NCBI GenBank assembly: GCA_050694215.1
Contig: JBOGXB010000022.1
Span: 1 to 31,716 of the forward strand
Length of the DNA: 31,716 bases
Direction of reading: 5' to 3'
DNA from: JBOGXB01 sp050694215
Lineage (GTDB): Bacteria > Actinomycetota > CADDZG01 > WHSQ01
The notes under the pieces are model-generated. The model was not told the origin of the DNA. It did not search any database and worked only from the letters and a program-made list of their open reading frames with translations. A program made the translations under genes and the position numbers. Shown here piece by piece: positions 19,748 to 27,849 of this stretch (within the stretch, counting starts at the first letter, position 1; the number at the start of each line of letters is the position of its first letter).

Positions 19748-21088
19748 CTATCCCTCATCGGCCGATGTACCGATGACATTGACGCCTGCCACCACGTGGT
19801 CGAGTGCCTTCCGTCGCATGATATCGGCCGCGACAGCCGGAAGTCTCCCGGCTTTGGCGAGATCTTCGGCCAGTTTCTTGGGGTCCGTCCCAGCCTGTGC
19901 GGCCGCCGCTGCGACCTCCCTGCCGATCTCCTCGTCCGTGATCTGGATCTCCTCACGGCGGGCGATCTCCTCGAGCAGTAGCTCGGCTTGCACCGACCGG
20001 GCAGCCTGGGCCCTGATATCGCGTCGGACCTCCAGCTCGGTCGAGTCGGTCTGGCCTGCGTAGGAAGCGACATCCAGGCCGGCCCGGCTGAGGTCCTCCT
20101 TGAAGTGGGTCAGGCGATGCTCGAACTCCTCCTCTACCAGCCGCTCGGGTGCTTCGATGGAAGCGGCGTCGACCAGTGCCTCCAGTGTCTGGGCTCTGAT
20201 CTCCTGCTGGACCATGCCTTGCTTGACCTCGCCCAGCTTCGTCCTCAGGTCCTCCTTCAGCTCGTCGAGGGTGTCGAACTCCCCCACCGTCTTGGCAAAG
20301 TCGTCGCCCAGTGCGGGCAGCTTCTTGGCCTTGACCTCCTTGAGCAGGACGGTGAACGAGATCTCCTCCTGGCCGGCGTGGTCGTGCTCGGGCTCGTCCT
20401 CTTTGTGGATGTGAACCGAATCGGTGAACTTGAGGATCGCCCCGGGCCTCTCGTTAACAAGCTCGTCGTCGAGCTTGGGGGGGCCGGACCTGGACCCGAC
20501 CTCGTAGAGGAAATCGGGTGCGGATGCCCCCTCGACGAGCTCGTCGTGGCGGTAGCCCTTGAGGTCGATGAGGACGTAGTCGCCTCGCCTGACCTCACGC
20601 GTCACGGACTCGAGCTCGGCGAAGCGATCGCGCAGCCGCTCGAGCTGCTGGTCCAGCTCGGCGTCGGTGACCTCGGATGGGGGGGCCTCGACCTTGATCT
20701 GGCTGAGATCGGGGATCTCGATCTCCGGCCGCACGTCCACGGTAGCCTCGAAGACGATCGGAGACCCCGCCTCGAACGTCACCACGTCGATCTCGGGCGG
20801 CGCAATGGCCTCCAGCTCCTCGGCCACGAGCGCATCTCTGTAGAAGCCGGGAAGGGCGTCGCGAAGTGCCTCCTCGCGCACGACGTCGGGACCAACGCGC
20901 GCGTCGATGAGCTGTCGGGGAACCTTGCCCTTGCGGAAGCCGGGCACCTTTATCTCGCGGGCCCACCGTCTGTAGACCTCGGTGATCGCCGGAGCGAGCG
21001 CGGCGTCGTCGACCTCCACACGCAGCTTGATCCGGTCTTTGCCAGCTTGTTCGGTGGTCGTGGACAGCGACGTGCTCTGGGTCGTCAT
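19748..21088 (-). CDS. tig: Trigger factor (tig)
   Basis: Ribosome-bound chaperone and peptidyl-prolyl isomerase. The N-terminal domain holds the ribosome-docking signature VPGFRKGKVPRQL, the middle FKBP-like domain starts around GDYVLIDLKGY, and the long helical C-terminal arm carries chaperone activity. I prefer the ATG at 21088 because AGGATGAG lies at a workable distance, whereas the ATG at 21100 has AGG directly adjacent; the difference is four residues. tig-clpP-clpX is a classic order. The FKBP insert is acidic and His-rich (HIHKEDEPEHDHAG), which could bind metal. Confidence 0.95.
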   Translation of the reverse strand: MTTQSTSLSTTTEQAGKDRIKLRVEVDDAALAPAITEVYRRWAREIKVPGFRKGKVPRQLIDARVGPDVVREEALRDALPGFYRDALVAEELEAIAPPEIDVVTFEAGSPIVFEATVDVRPEIEIPDLSQIKVEAPPSEVTDAELDQQLERLRDRFAELESVTREVRRGDYVLIDLKGYRHDELVEGASAPDFLYEVGSRSGPPKLDDELVNERPGAILKFTDSVHIHKEDEPEHDHAGQEEISFTVLLKEVKAKKLPALGDDFAKTVGEFDTLDELKEDLRTKLGEVKQGMVQQEIRAQTLEALVDAASIEAPERLVEEEFEHRLTHFKEDLSRAGLDVASYAGQTDSTELEVRRDIRAQAARSVQAELLLEEIARREEIQITDEEIGREVAAAAAQAGTDPKKLAEDLAKAGRLPAVAADIMRRKALDHVVAGVNVIGTSADEG

Positions 21089-21213
21089 AGAAGGGCTCAT
21101 CCTAGTGGGCGGGTGTGACCGAACCGCGCCTCGTACTAGGAGCGCGCGAGTGGGATCGTGCGCGCTGGGTAGTAGTCGAGCCGTGCCGGCTGCGGTGGTA
21201 GCCGACCCGAGAC

Positions 21214-21297
21214 GCGAGGCTCAGGTTGGGAGCCACGAACCGCGCTAGGCGGACGAAAGTGGGGATGACGGCTCGTGACTCCCAATCTGAGACCCGC
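21214..21297 (-). promoter_or_regulatory. Large imperfect inverted repeat upstream of tig
   Basis: Arms 21214-21238 and 21273-21297 are reverse complements with about four mismatched or wobble pairs; the core CTCAGGTTGGGAG faces CTCCCAATCTGAG. The loop is 34 nt. The repeat starts about 125 nt before the tig start and would form a long hairpin in its leader if the promoter is upstream. The region 21101-21532 holds no convincing gene, so this is its main content. Role unknown. Confidence 0.55.
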
Positions 21298-21319
21298 CGT
21301 AGCTTCGATTGCCCCCTTT

Positions 21320-21350
21320 CTTCCGGCTGCGATCGACGCAGCACCGGAAG
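21320..21350. repeat. Hairpin-forming inverted repeat
   Basis: CTTCCGG at 21320-21326 pairs with CCGGAAG at 21344-21350, with an inner CTGC/GCAG stem and a 2-nt bulge. It lies between the tig leader repeat and tRNA-Pro. No U-tract follows on either strand, so it is not a clear terminator. Confidence 0.4.
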
Positions 21351-21532
21351 GCCCGCCCGACTACGGAAAGTAACTCTTTTCCGGTATGCCCGTTTTCATT
21401 CCGCCGTAGAGCTTCCACTGCTCACTACGCAACGTAACCATCGATCATGGTACCCCTATTCCCGCCATCCGGTTATGGATCGCCAACCCGAAGCGAGGGC
21501 ATGAGAGGCTTTGTGCCGCCGGGCCAAGAACG

Positions 21533-21610
21533 CGGGGCGTGGCGCAGCTTGGTTAGCGCGCTTGCTTTGGGAGCAAGAGGTCGGCGGTTCGAATCCGCCC
21601 GCCCCGACCA
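21533..21610 (+). tRNA. tRNA-Pro(UGG), CCA encoded
   Basis: Acceptor arms CGGGGCG and CGCCCCG pair fully, followed by discriminator A and an encoded CCA. The anticodon stem CTTGC/GCAAG encloses TTTGGGA with anticodon TGG at 21568-21570. The T-arm has GGTTCGAATCC. It reads CCA-family proline codons. The other two tRNAs in the window lack an encoded CCA. Confidence 0.96.
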
Positions 21611-21722
21611 ACTCAAATGGCCCTTTCGGGGTACGGCTTGGCCTCCTCGGCTCCAACGCATACGGCGCGCCGCGGCCGGACGTGCGCCCGGCGATAGGGT
21701 TTCGCCTGCCCTGCGGGTTAGC

Positions 21723-22091
21723 TCACGCGGTACCCATGTCCCTAGCGTCCCGAAGGTGACGTATGGCTCCCTTCACCCGTGCATTGTTCTTGTGCTGCTG
21801 AAGGAGCTCGATGGCTGCCGTAAGGAGCACGGCATCTCCGCCCGACTCACGAACGAGTGGCATGTACGTTGGTTCCGCTCCCGTCTCGATGGTGCGCAAG
21901 AGCCACCGCCAGAAGGCACCGAGTATGAAGGGAATAGCGAGCCGACCACCGACCGGCATCCCCCGTTCGCTCGCAGCTATCTCCAGAGCGAGGTCGGCAA
22001 GCCTTTCGGCCCGTTCGTCATCGTTTGGCAAGGGGAGTCTCCGCATGAAAGCGGCGCCAGTCAAGATGTTTCGGCGGTCGCGTCTCTTCAT
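21723..22091 (-). CDS. Hypothetical protein, unrecognised
   Basis: An open frame of 122 codons between tRNA-Pro and tRNA-Gly. The predicted protein is Arg- and Leu-rich, largely helical, with one moderately hydrophobic stretch (GRLAIPFILGAFWRWLL, about 49-65) and no motif I recognise. There is no clear ribosome-binding site before the ATG at 22091. The residue pattern is more protein-like than the antisense frame, but this could be a spurious frame in GC-rich DNA. Confidence 0.4.
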   Translation of the reverse strand: MKRRDRRNILTGAAFMRRLPLPNDDERAERLADLALEIAASERGMPVGGRLAIPFILGAFWRWLLRTIETGAEPTYMPLVRESGGDAVLLTAAIELLQQHKNNARVKGAIRHLRDARDMGTA

Positions 22092-22208
22092 GCTTTGAGA
22101 GCGTACTCAGGTCCATCCAGAGCTCGTAGGACGCCTATTCACAGGACAGGATAAGTCTTGCTGATCGCCTCGATATCCTGAAGCGTCAGGCAAGATGTTG
22201 CAACAAAT

Positions 22209-22279
<71 letters not shown>

Positions 22280-22352
22280 CGAACGACCGGACTCTCCAGA
22301 CGAAGAGTGAGACTTACCAGCCTGGGACGCCGGGCGAAGAGGGCTCATCTGC

Positions 22353-22813
22353 TTACTCACTCTGGCCACTGAGGAGTCGGCGAAGGTAGCCCCGGCGTTG
22401 GGCGGTTCTGCGTCTGTGGCAGTTCGCGCAGACCACATCGCACTTCGCGATCTCCGCGAGGACGGCGTCCCAGTTGCAGTTTCGGATCCCGTAGGCCACA
22501 TCGAAAGACTTGTCGATCTGGTGGTCAAACTCCAGAACAATCAAGTCGTCCTCTCCGCAGTCCACGCAGGGGTGGTCCCTAAGAAACCCCACCAAGAGCG
22601 TGTCCGTTCGTCGAGGACGCGACGCCGCCGAGAGGCAGCGTTATCGATGTACCGCTGCTTGTTGTTCCGGTAGTGCTCCCGCTTGTAAGTCGCCCTACAG
22701 GGTCGACAGTAATTATCGAATTGGCCTTTAGATTTACGTCGCCACGCGAACTCAGTCAGCGGCTTTGTCTTATGACACTTACCGCATCTGCGCGAGGCCA
22801 AGTAATCCGCCAT
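22353..22813 (-). CDS. HNH endonuclease in two frames (-1 frameshift or pseudogene)
   Basis: Two overlapping frames together make one HNH-type nuclease of about 153 residues. Frame 1 (22813-22541) encodes the N-terminal zinc ribbon (CGKC, YCRPC) and an Arg-rich linker. The -1 frame (open to 22353) encodes HPCVDCG, LEFDH and CANCHRRRTAQRRG, the family's metal and catalytic part. Homologues I know of run straight from linker to HPCVDCG, so one frame change is needed. It falls at 22589-22583, G_GGT_TTC in frame 1, a perfect X_XXY_YYZ heptamer. The ORFs separately would make a useless 90-residue stub and an unstarted nuclease core. No ribosome-binding site is seen at 22813. Mutation, read error and programmed shift all remain possible. 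Confidence 0.65.
22583..22589 (-). promoter_or_regulatory. Candidate -1 frameshift heptamer GGGTTTC
   Basis: In the first frame of the HNH gene the codons read TGG GGT TTC, so the heptamer is G GGT TTC, matching the X_XXY_YYZ rule. Slipping back one base yields GGG TTT CTT and enters the frame encoding LRDHPCVDC. A weak downstream stem (CCAC, 6-nt loop, GTGG) follows; I see no strong pseudoknot and no internal SD. Confidence 0.4.
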
Positions 22814-22883
22814 GGCTTGATGGTATGGAGGGGGTGTGTCAGGTTTTCGTAGCTTCCGTCCGCTCGTTTAGCCTCAAGCAGCC

Positions 22884-24254
22884 ATGGTCTTGTCTAATTC
22901 TTCTCTTCGGGAGACCATCGCTGACAACGCGCCCAAGTACCTCGAGTGGCTCCACCAGGCGTGCTCGATTCCCTCGATGGCCGGGGAGCCCGACGGGCTC
23001 GTGGCGATGGCCGAGTGGCTCGAGGAGAGGTTCGAGGAGCTGGGAGCGCCTGTAGAGCGTCTGAGCGTCGAGTCCGGCCCCGACGCCCTACTGGCCGAGC
23101 TGGGTTCCGGCAAGAGAACGCTTCTCGTCTACGACCACTACGACGTCCAGCCTGTCGATCCAATCGAGCTGTGGGACGCGCCCCCATTCGAGCCCACTAT
23201 CCGGGACGGCGTCTTCTATGCGCGTGGCGCCGCGGACAACAAGGGTGATCTCGTGGCGCGCCTCGCCGGCCTGCACGCGTACAAAGAGGTCCACGGCCAC
23301 CTTCCAGTTGCAATCAAGTTCCTCGTTGAGGGAGAGGAGGAGAAGGGATCCGGGAGCTTCGAGAGCATCGTGTCACGTTACGGCCACAGGCTCGAGGCCG
23401 ACGGGTGCGTCTGGGAGGGACTGGGGATCGACCACGCGGGGCGGCCCGAGTTCGTCTTCGGTGTCAAGGGCCTCGCTTACGTCGAGCTCAACTACATCGG
23501 CCTGGCCGACGACCAGCATTCGTCGGTCGCCGTGATCGCGCCCGGCCCCGTGTGGCACATGGTCGAGGCGTTGGCGACCCTGCGCGATCGAAATGAGCGC
23601 GTTCTCATCGACGGCTTCTACGACGACGTGGTCTCGCCGAGCGAGGACGATCTGAAGATGCTCGAGGAGCTTCCCTTTGACGAGGGGGCCGAGCGCGAGC
23701 GTCTCGGGGTCGACGCGTTCGTGGGCGGGGTGACAGGCGACGAGCTCAAGCGCCGCTACTACTTCGAGCCGACCTGCAACATCGCCGGCATCGTCGCCGG
23801 CTTCATCGTCCCCGGCGCCTCCAAGACGGTGCTGCCCCGTCAGGTGATGGCGAAGCTCGACATGCGTTTGGTGCCCGAGCAGGACCCCGAAGACGTCGTC
23901 GCAAAGCTTCGCAAGCATCTCGACGATCGCGGCTACGGCGACATCGATATCTCGACCTTCTCGATGGCGCACCCGGTCAGGTGCGCGGCCGACTCGCTGG
24001 TGGCGCGCGCGACGATCGACGCCGCGTACAAAGTGTTCACCGAACCTCCGGCCCTGTCGCCGATGATGATCGGCACCGGGCCGATGCATGCGATTGCGGC
24101 CACGCTCGGCATCCCGACCGTGTCGCCCGGGGGGGTGTGCCGCCCCGGCTCGAACATCCACGCGCCGAACGAGAACTGCCGCGTCGACGACTACCTCAAG
24201 ATCGCGGAGTACACGGCCGCGTATGTCGACTCGTTCGCGACTCTCGATGGCTGA
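22884..24254 (+). CDS. M20 family metallopeptidase
   Basis: Zinc dipeptidase/deacylase-like hydrolase of the ArgE/DapE/carnosinase superfamily, cytosolic. Metal ligands are visible as YDHYDVQP (His85, Asp87), ARGAADNKG (bridging Asp118) and EGEEE (Glu151 as general base, Glu152 as ligand), with a C-terminal NIHAPNE histidine. The dimerisation-lid domain contains DDQHSS. Length is 456. The substrate cannot be read from sequence. The ATG at 22884 lacks an evident SD. The last 8 nt (ATGGCTGA) overlap the start of the kinase gene downstream, so the two are probably one operon. Confidence 0.9.
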   Translation: MVLSNSSLRETIADNAPKYLEWLHQACSIPSMAGEPDGLVAMAEWLEERFEELGAPVERLSVESGPDALLAELGSGKRTLLVYDHYDVQPVDPIELWDAPPFEPTIRDGVFYARGAADNKGDLVARLAGLHAYKEVHGHLPVAIKFLVEGEEEKGSGSFESIVSRYGHRLEADGCVWEGLGIDHAGRPEFVFGVKGLAYVELNYIGLADDQHSSVAVIAPGPVWHMVEALATLRDRNERVLIDGFYDDVVSPSEDDLKMLEELPFDEGAERERLGVDAFVGGVTGDELKRRYYFEPTCNIAGIVAGFIVPGASKTVLPRQVMAKLDMRLVPEQDPEDVVAKLRKHLDDRGYGDIDISTFSMAHPVRCAADSLVARATIDAAYKVFTEPPALSPMMIGTGPMHAIAATLGIPTVSPGGVCRPGSNIHAPNENCRVDDYLKIAEYTAAYVDSFATLDG

Positions 24255-25146
24255 GGCCATGACGGAGAAGGCGTCGTGGGACTTCACCGAGGGCGAGGAG
24301 GTGGCCCCGGGCCGTTACGTGTGGAAGAAGCTCGGCGGAGGCAAGACCTATGAGGCCTACCTCGGCTGGGACGATCACCTCGCATTCACCGTCGTGCTCA
24401 AGATGGTGCGCCCGGACCGTACGGAGGATGGGAAGGCCCTAAGGGCCCTTGGTCGCGAAGCCGAGGCCCTGAAGAGATTGGACCACCCACTCATCATCCG
24501 CGGCTTCGACGCGGTGGTCGACGGAGAGCGCCCTCACCTCGTCCTCGAGCATCTCGAGGGCCCGACCCTGTCCCGCTTGATCCGAAAGTACGGCCCGCTC
24601 GCCCTCGAGCAACTCGTTCCGCTCGCCATCAACGTCAGCTCCGCGCTGCACTACATGCACGAGGAGGGCATGGTCCATCTCGACGTGAAGCCGCGCAACG
24701 TAGTGGTGGGAAGCCCACCGCGCCTCATCGACTTCAGCGTGGCGCGTACCCTCGAGGAGGCGGCTCGCATCACCGGATCGGTCGGGACCGACCTCTACAT
24801 GGCGCCCGAGCAGTGCGATCCCATGCGAGGACCGATCGGACCGGCGGCCGACGTGTGGGGTGTAGGGGTGACGCTCTATCGCGCGCTTACGGGGAAGCTG
24901 CCGTTCGAAAGGGAGCAGGACTACGACGAGTCCGATCGAGCTCAGCGCTTCCCGCAGTTGGTGACGGAGCCCGAGCCACTCTGGCGCGGCGTTCCGGGTG
25001 ATCTCGCGGAACTGGTCATGCGCTGCCTCGACCCGGCGCCGGACCACCGCCCGAAGGCGGGCGAGATCGGCCCCGCGCTGGAGTCCATCGTGGCTGGTTT
25101 GCCGACGAAGCCGGTTCTGCGGAAGCTGCGGCCCAAGATCCGCTGA
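24247..25146 (+). CDS. Soluble Ser/Thr protein kinase 1 (non-RD)
   Basis: A eukaryotic-type kinase domain filling the whole 299-residue protein, with no membrane helix or PASTA repeats. The Gly loop is LGGGKTYEAY, the beta-3 Lys is Lys52, and the catalytic loop is HLDVKPRN (His144, Asp146, Lys148, Asn151). The metal motif is DFS (Asp162) in place of DFG, and APE is at 186-188. The HRD Arg is Leu, so activation-loop phosphorylation may not be needed. The N-terminal WDFTEGEEVAPGRYV is shared with kinase 2. The ATG at 24247 overlaps the peptidase stop; an ATG four codons later is an alternative. Substrate unknown. Confidence 0.9.
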   Translation: MAEAMTEKASWDFTEGEEVAPGRYVWKKLGGGKTYEAYLGWDDHLAFTVVLKMVRPDRTEDGKALRALGREAEALKRLDHPLIIRGFDAVVDGERPHLVLEHLEGPTLSRLIRKYGPLALEQLVPLAINVSSALHYMHEEGMVHLDVKPRNVVVGSPPRLIDFSVARTLEEAARITGSVGTDLYMAPEQCDPMRGPIGPAADVWGVGVTLYRALTGKLPFEREQDYDESDRAQRFPQLVTEPEPLWRGVPGDLAELVMRCLDPAPDHRPKAGEIGPALESIVAGLPTKPVLRKLRPKIR

Positions 25147-25171
25147 TGTAGTCCTTGAAGGTTAGAGGCAT

Positions 25172-25197
25172 CTCACGGAGGGCTCACGTTCAGCTTA
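25172..25197 (+). promoter_or_regulatory. Regulator site 1: three CTCA-type repeats at 11-bp period
   Basis: CTCA at 25172, CTCA at 25183 and CTTA at 25194, each 11 bp apart, with the extended form CTCACG in the first two. The last repeat ends 57 nt before the start of the exported-protein gene. A TATCTA -10-like box lies at 25216-25221, 16 nt after the third repeat CTTACG, which would then overlap the -35 position. This is the geometry of an OmpR/PhoB-family activator; the nearby response regulator is the obvious candidate (inference). Confidence 0.65.
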
Positions 25198-25215
25198 CGG
25201 CCGTTCGGCAACCTC

Positions 25216-25221
25216 TATCTA
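25216..25221 (+). promoter_or_regulatory. Possible -10 box TATCTA
   Basis: Sits 34 nt before the ATG of the small exported-protein gene and about 16 nt past the last half-site. The same hexamer occurs on the minus strand at 28251-28246 upstream of the sensor-kinase operon. Confidence 0.4.
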
Positions 25222-25254
25222 CGCAAACGGATCGTTATGAGAAAGGAGGTTGAG

Positions 25255-25605
25255 ATGCTTAGTAGAGCCGGGATCTTGATGCTTGCCCTTGGCGTTCTCT
25301 TCGCTGTTCCCGCTGGTGGTGCCGTAGCGAATGAGCGTGACGAAGCCGCGTTCAGGCGTGACGATGACTACTCCGAGGTGGTCGTCCAGAGCGACGACGA
25401 TGGCGACGACACCAACACCAACAGCCGCTACACCAGCGGTGTGGACAGCAACGATCGCACCGGAAGCGGTCATTCCGCCGTGAGTCGAGACCGCGATCGT
25501 AGTCGGGGCGACCGGACCAGGGACTGGACGCGCGATGGCGGCGACAGGAAGCGCGACTGGACCGGCAATCACACCAACGACCGGTCGAGGAACGACACCC
25601 GTTAG
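25255..25605 (+). CDS. Small exported charged protein 1 (Asp/Arg/Asn/Ser-rich)
   Basis: 116 residues: a signal peptide (about 1-25, likely cut after AVA) followed by a low-complexity hydrophilic chain that starts acidic (RRDDDYSEVV, SDDDGDDTNTN) and becomes mixed Asp/Arg (RDRDRSRGDRTRD). No fold is recognisable; it is probably disordered and extracellular or wall-associated. The frame opens at 25237, but GAAAGGAGGT ends 4 nt before the ATG at 25255, which I take as the start. It resembles in style the two other exported acidic proteins of the locus and follows kinase 1 by 108 nt behind regulator site 1. Confidence 0.75.
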   Translation: MLSRAGILMLALGVLFAVPAGGAVANERDEAAFRRDDDYSEVVVQSDDDGDDTNTNSRYTSGVDSNDRTGSGHSAVSRDRDRSRGDRTRDWTRDGGDRKRDWTGNHTNDRSRNDTR

Positions 25606-25622
25606 CCAAGGATCGGAACATT

Positions 25623-25658
25623 GGGACGGGGACGGGATGTGATTCCCGTCCCCGTCTT
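25623..25658. terminator. Bidirectional terminator hairpin
   Basis: A perfect 12-bp stem, GACGGGGACGGG (25625-25636) with CCCGTCCCCGTC (25645-25656), can be extended by one inner A-T pair. It lies between the convergent small exported-protein gene and the response-regulator gene and probably serves both. T-tracts are weak on both sides. Confidence 0.75.
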
Positions 25659-25690
25659 GCGTCCTCTCTTCCTCGAGCTGCGTGGCCGAA

Positions 25691-26362
25691 TCATTCGTCG
25701 CCCGGCTCTAGGCGATAACCCATCCCCCGGACGGTCTTGATGCGACCCTTGCCGAGCTTCTTGCGCAGGTAGCCGACGTAGACGTCGACCACGTTGGATC
25801 CGGGGTCGAAGTCGTAGCCCCAAACGTTGCTCAGTAGCTGCTCCCGGCTTAAGACCTGCGCGGGGTGCCGGAAGAACAGCTCCGCCATGGAGAACTCTCG
25901 TGCGCTCAACTCCAGGGTTCGGCCGCCAACCGTCAGTCGTCTGGTGCGAAGGTCGAGTACCGCATCTCCCGCCTGCAGAACGGTCTTCTCGGGGCCACGG
26001 TCGTCCGAGCGCAGACGGACCCTGATGCGCGCCAGCAGCTCCTCGAAGCTGAAGGGCTTGGTCACGTAATCGTCCGCACCCCCCTCGAGCCCCGAGACGC
26101 GGTCCGGTACGGCGTCGCGCGCGGTCAGCACGATCACCGGGATGTTGCGATCACGCCCCCTGACCCGCTGCAGCACTTCGAAGCCATCGATGTCTGGCAA
26201 GCCCAGATCTAAAACCATGAGGTCGAACTCTCCCGTTCTCACAAGGGTGAGAGCTTCCTCACCCGTGCGGGCAATCGACGCCGAATAGCCGTTGGACTGC
26301 AGTCCCTTGCGCAGGAAGGACGAGATCCGATCCTCGTCCTCGACTATCAGGATCCTCTTCAT
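25691..26362 (-). CDS. OmpR-family response regulator
   Basis: Two-domain regulator of 223 residues. The receiver domain has the acidic pocket VEDED (7-11), phospho-acceptor Asp52 in LDLGLPD and the conserved Lys in TKPF. The C-terminal winged-helix domain (about 130-220) has the ELSAREFSMAELF entry and the NVVDVYVGYLRKKLG recognition helix, as in PhoB/OmpR proteins. The ATG at 26362 overlaps the stop of the sensor kinase (ATGA), so the pair is translated together. Such regulators bind direct repeats about 11 bp apart, matching the three sites found here. Confidence 0.96.
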   Translation of the reverse strand: MKRILIVEDEDRISSFLRKGLQSNGYSASIARTGEEALTLVRTGEFDLMVLDLGLPDIDGFEVLQRVRGRDRNIPVIVLTARDAVPDRVSGLEGGADDYVTKPFSFEELLARIRVRLRSDDRGPEKTVLQAGDAVLDLRTRRLTVGGRTLELSAREFSMAELFFRHPAQVLSREQLLSNVWGYDFDPGSNVVDVYVGYLRKKLGKGRIKTVRGMGYRLEPGDE

Positions 26363-27849
26363 CTCGGCTGTCCCTCCAAATTCTCGGGTTGGTCGATCGG
26401 GATGACGAGTGCAAAGGTCGAGCCCTGCTCAAGCCGGCTGTCGAGCTCGACGCGACCGCCGTGAGCCCTAGCTACCGCGTGGACGATTGCAAGACCGAGG
26501 CCGGCACCACCCGACCGTCCGCGGCCCCCGTCGCCTCGTTCGAATCGTCGGAAGATTCGCTCCCGGTCACGCGGCTTGACACCCGGGCCGGTGTCGCGCA
26601 CCCACAAACATGCCTCTCCGTTCGCCACTCTGGATCCCACGGCGACGACGTCGCCCTCATCCGTGTGCTGGCTCGCGTTCTGAGCGAGCTGAAGCAACGC
26701 CTGAGTGACCCGCTGACGGTCCGCCACGATTCGTCCTTTGCCCACGTCGTCGAGCTGCCATCGCCGTGGGGCGATCGCCTCGGCCTTCGCGTGCACCTCT
26801 TCGGTCAAGGTCTCGACGTCCACGATCGTAAGATTCAGAAAGTCGGGGCGATCGGAGCGCGCCAGCAGGCTGAGATCCTCCACCAGCCTCCCCATACGGT
26901 CGAGCTCGTCCATCACCAAGGCCATGACCTTGTCTCTGTCTTCGGGGACCGCATCGATGGTCTCGAGATGCCCGCGGATGATCGTGAGAGGTGTACGCAG
27001 CTCGTGTCCGGCGTCGTCGATGAACTCCTTCTGTGTGCGAAACGCAACTTGGAGGCGGTCGAGCATCTCGTTGAACGTGGCGGCGAGCTCAGCGATCTCG
27101 TCCCTGCTCTCAACCTCCATGCGTCTGGTGAGATCCGATTCCGAAATCGATTTCGCGGTGTTGCTGATCCTGCGCACGGGTTTCAGGATGCGATCGGCCA
27201 GCATCCATGCCAGCAACGTGCCGATCACAAGCACGATGCCGCCGATCGCGGCGACGCCGGCCAGGGCCGGGTCGATCTCCTCGCGCTCGCGGTCGCGGAA
27301 CATCGCAACGACGAACACGCCGTCACTTGGTCGCGGAGACCTGACGGGCACCGCAAGGAACTCGACCCGCCCGGCCGGAGTGTCGACCATGCCCCGCTCG
27401 GTATCTGTCAGCCTCGCCCACCGGGAGACGAGATCCGGGTCATTATCCAATCGGTATGGGACTACCTGTCTGCTGCGCAGGAACAGCTCGCCACCCACGA
27501 AGGTGATGATGGCCTCGTTCCTCGACGGGATGTTGCGTTGGAGGAACACGGTGAAGATCTTTCGTACCCGCCCGCTGAAGGGCTCGCCCGTTTCGGGGTC
27601 GTTCCCGCGGGAAAGTCTCCTTACCTCTTTCGCTTCCTGAACCAGCGCGCTGTTGATGCGCTGGTCGAGCCGGCGCAGCAGGATCTGGTCCACCACCAGC
27701 ACGGACGCCGCAGTAGCGAGGGCCAGGAGGACCACGAACCAGGCGAGCAGGCGAGCCCGAATGCCGGAAACAAAGGGGCCGCGCCGGCGATCGGCTTCGC
27801 TCCTTTCAGCGCTGGGTTCAATCGGCTCAGTCGGCTCAGTCGTCGCCAT
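26359..27849 (-). CDS. Sensor histidine kinase
   Basis: Membrane sensor of 496 residues. Membrane helices lie at about 34-57 and 197-219, flanking an extracytoplasmic domain of about 140 residues without a fold I can name. HAMP spans about 220-272. The dimerisation helix has phospho-acceptor His282 in GHELRTP. The ATPase domain shows N-box NASQH (Asn391), DTGPG (419-423) and GAGLGL (448-453). The frame is open to 28002, but that extension lies inside the Asp-rich gene read in another frame, so I place the start at the ATG at 27849, overlapping that gene by 14 nt. No SD is visible; translation probably depends on coupling. Confidence 0.93.
   Translation of the reverse strand: MATTEPTEPIEPSAERSEADRRRGPFVSGIRARLLAWFVVLLALATAASVLVVDQILLRRLDQRINSALVQEAKEVRRLSRGNDPETGEPFSGRVRKIFTVFLQRNIPSRNEAIITFVGGELFLRSRQVVPYRLDNDPDLVSRWARLTDTERGMVDTPAGRVEFLAVPVRSPRPSDGVFVVAMFRDREREEIDPALAGVAAIGGIVLVIGTLLAWMLADRILKPVRRISNTAKSISESDLTRRMEVESRDEIAELAATFNEMLDRLQVAFRTQKEFIDDAGHELRTPLTIIRGHLETIDAVPEDRDKVMALVMDELDRMGRLVEDLSLLARSDRPDFLNLTIVDVETLTEEVHAKAEAIAPRRWQLDDVGKGRIVADRQRVTQALLQLAQNASQHTDEGDVVAVGSRVANGEACLWVRDTGPGVKPRDRERIFRRFERGDGGRGRSGGAGLGLAIVHAVARAHGGRVELDSRLEQGSTFALVIPIDQPENLEGQPR

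Noticed and set aside
19693..20073. N-terminal extension of ClpP by 127 residues
   Set aside because: It runs antisense-like over the tig 3' end in a different frame, and the ClpP family starts at the ATG at 19692.
23373..24287. 304-codon minus-strand ORF opposite the M20 peptidase
   Set aside because: Antisense shadow; the plus-strand frame has all metal ligands of the M20 family.
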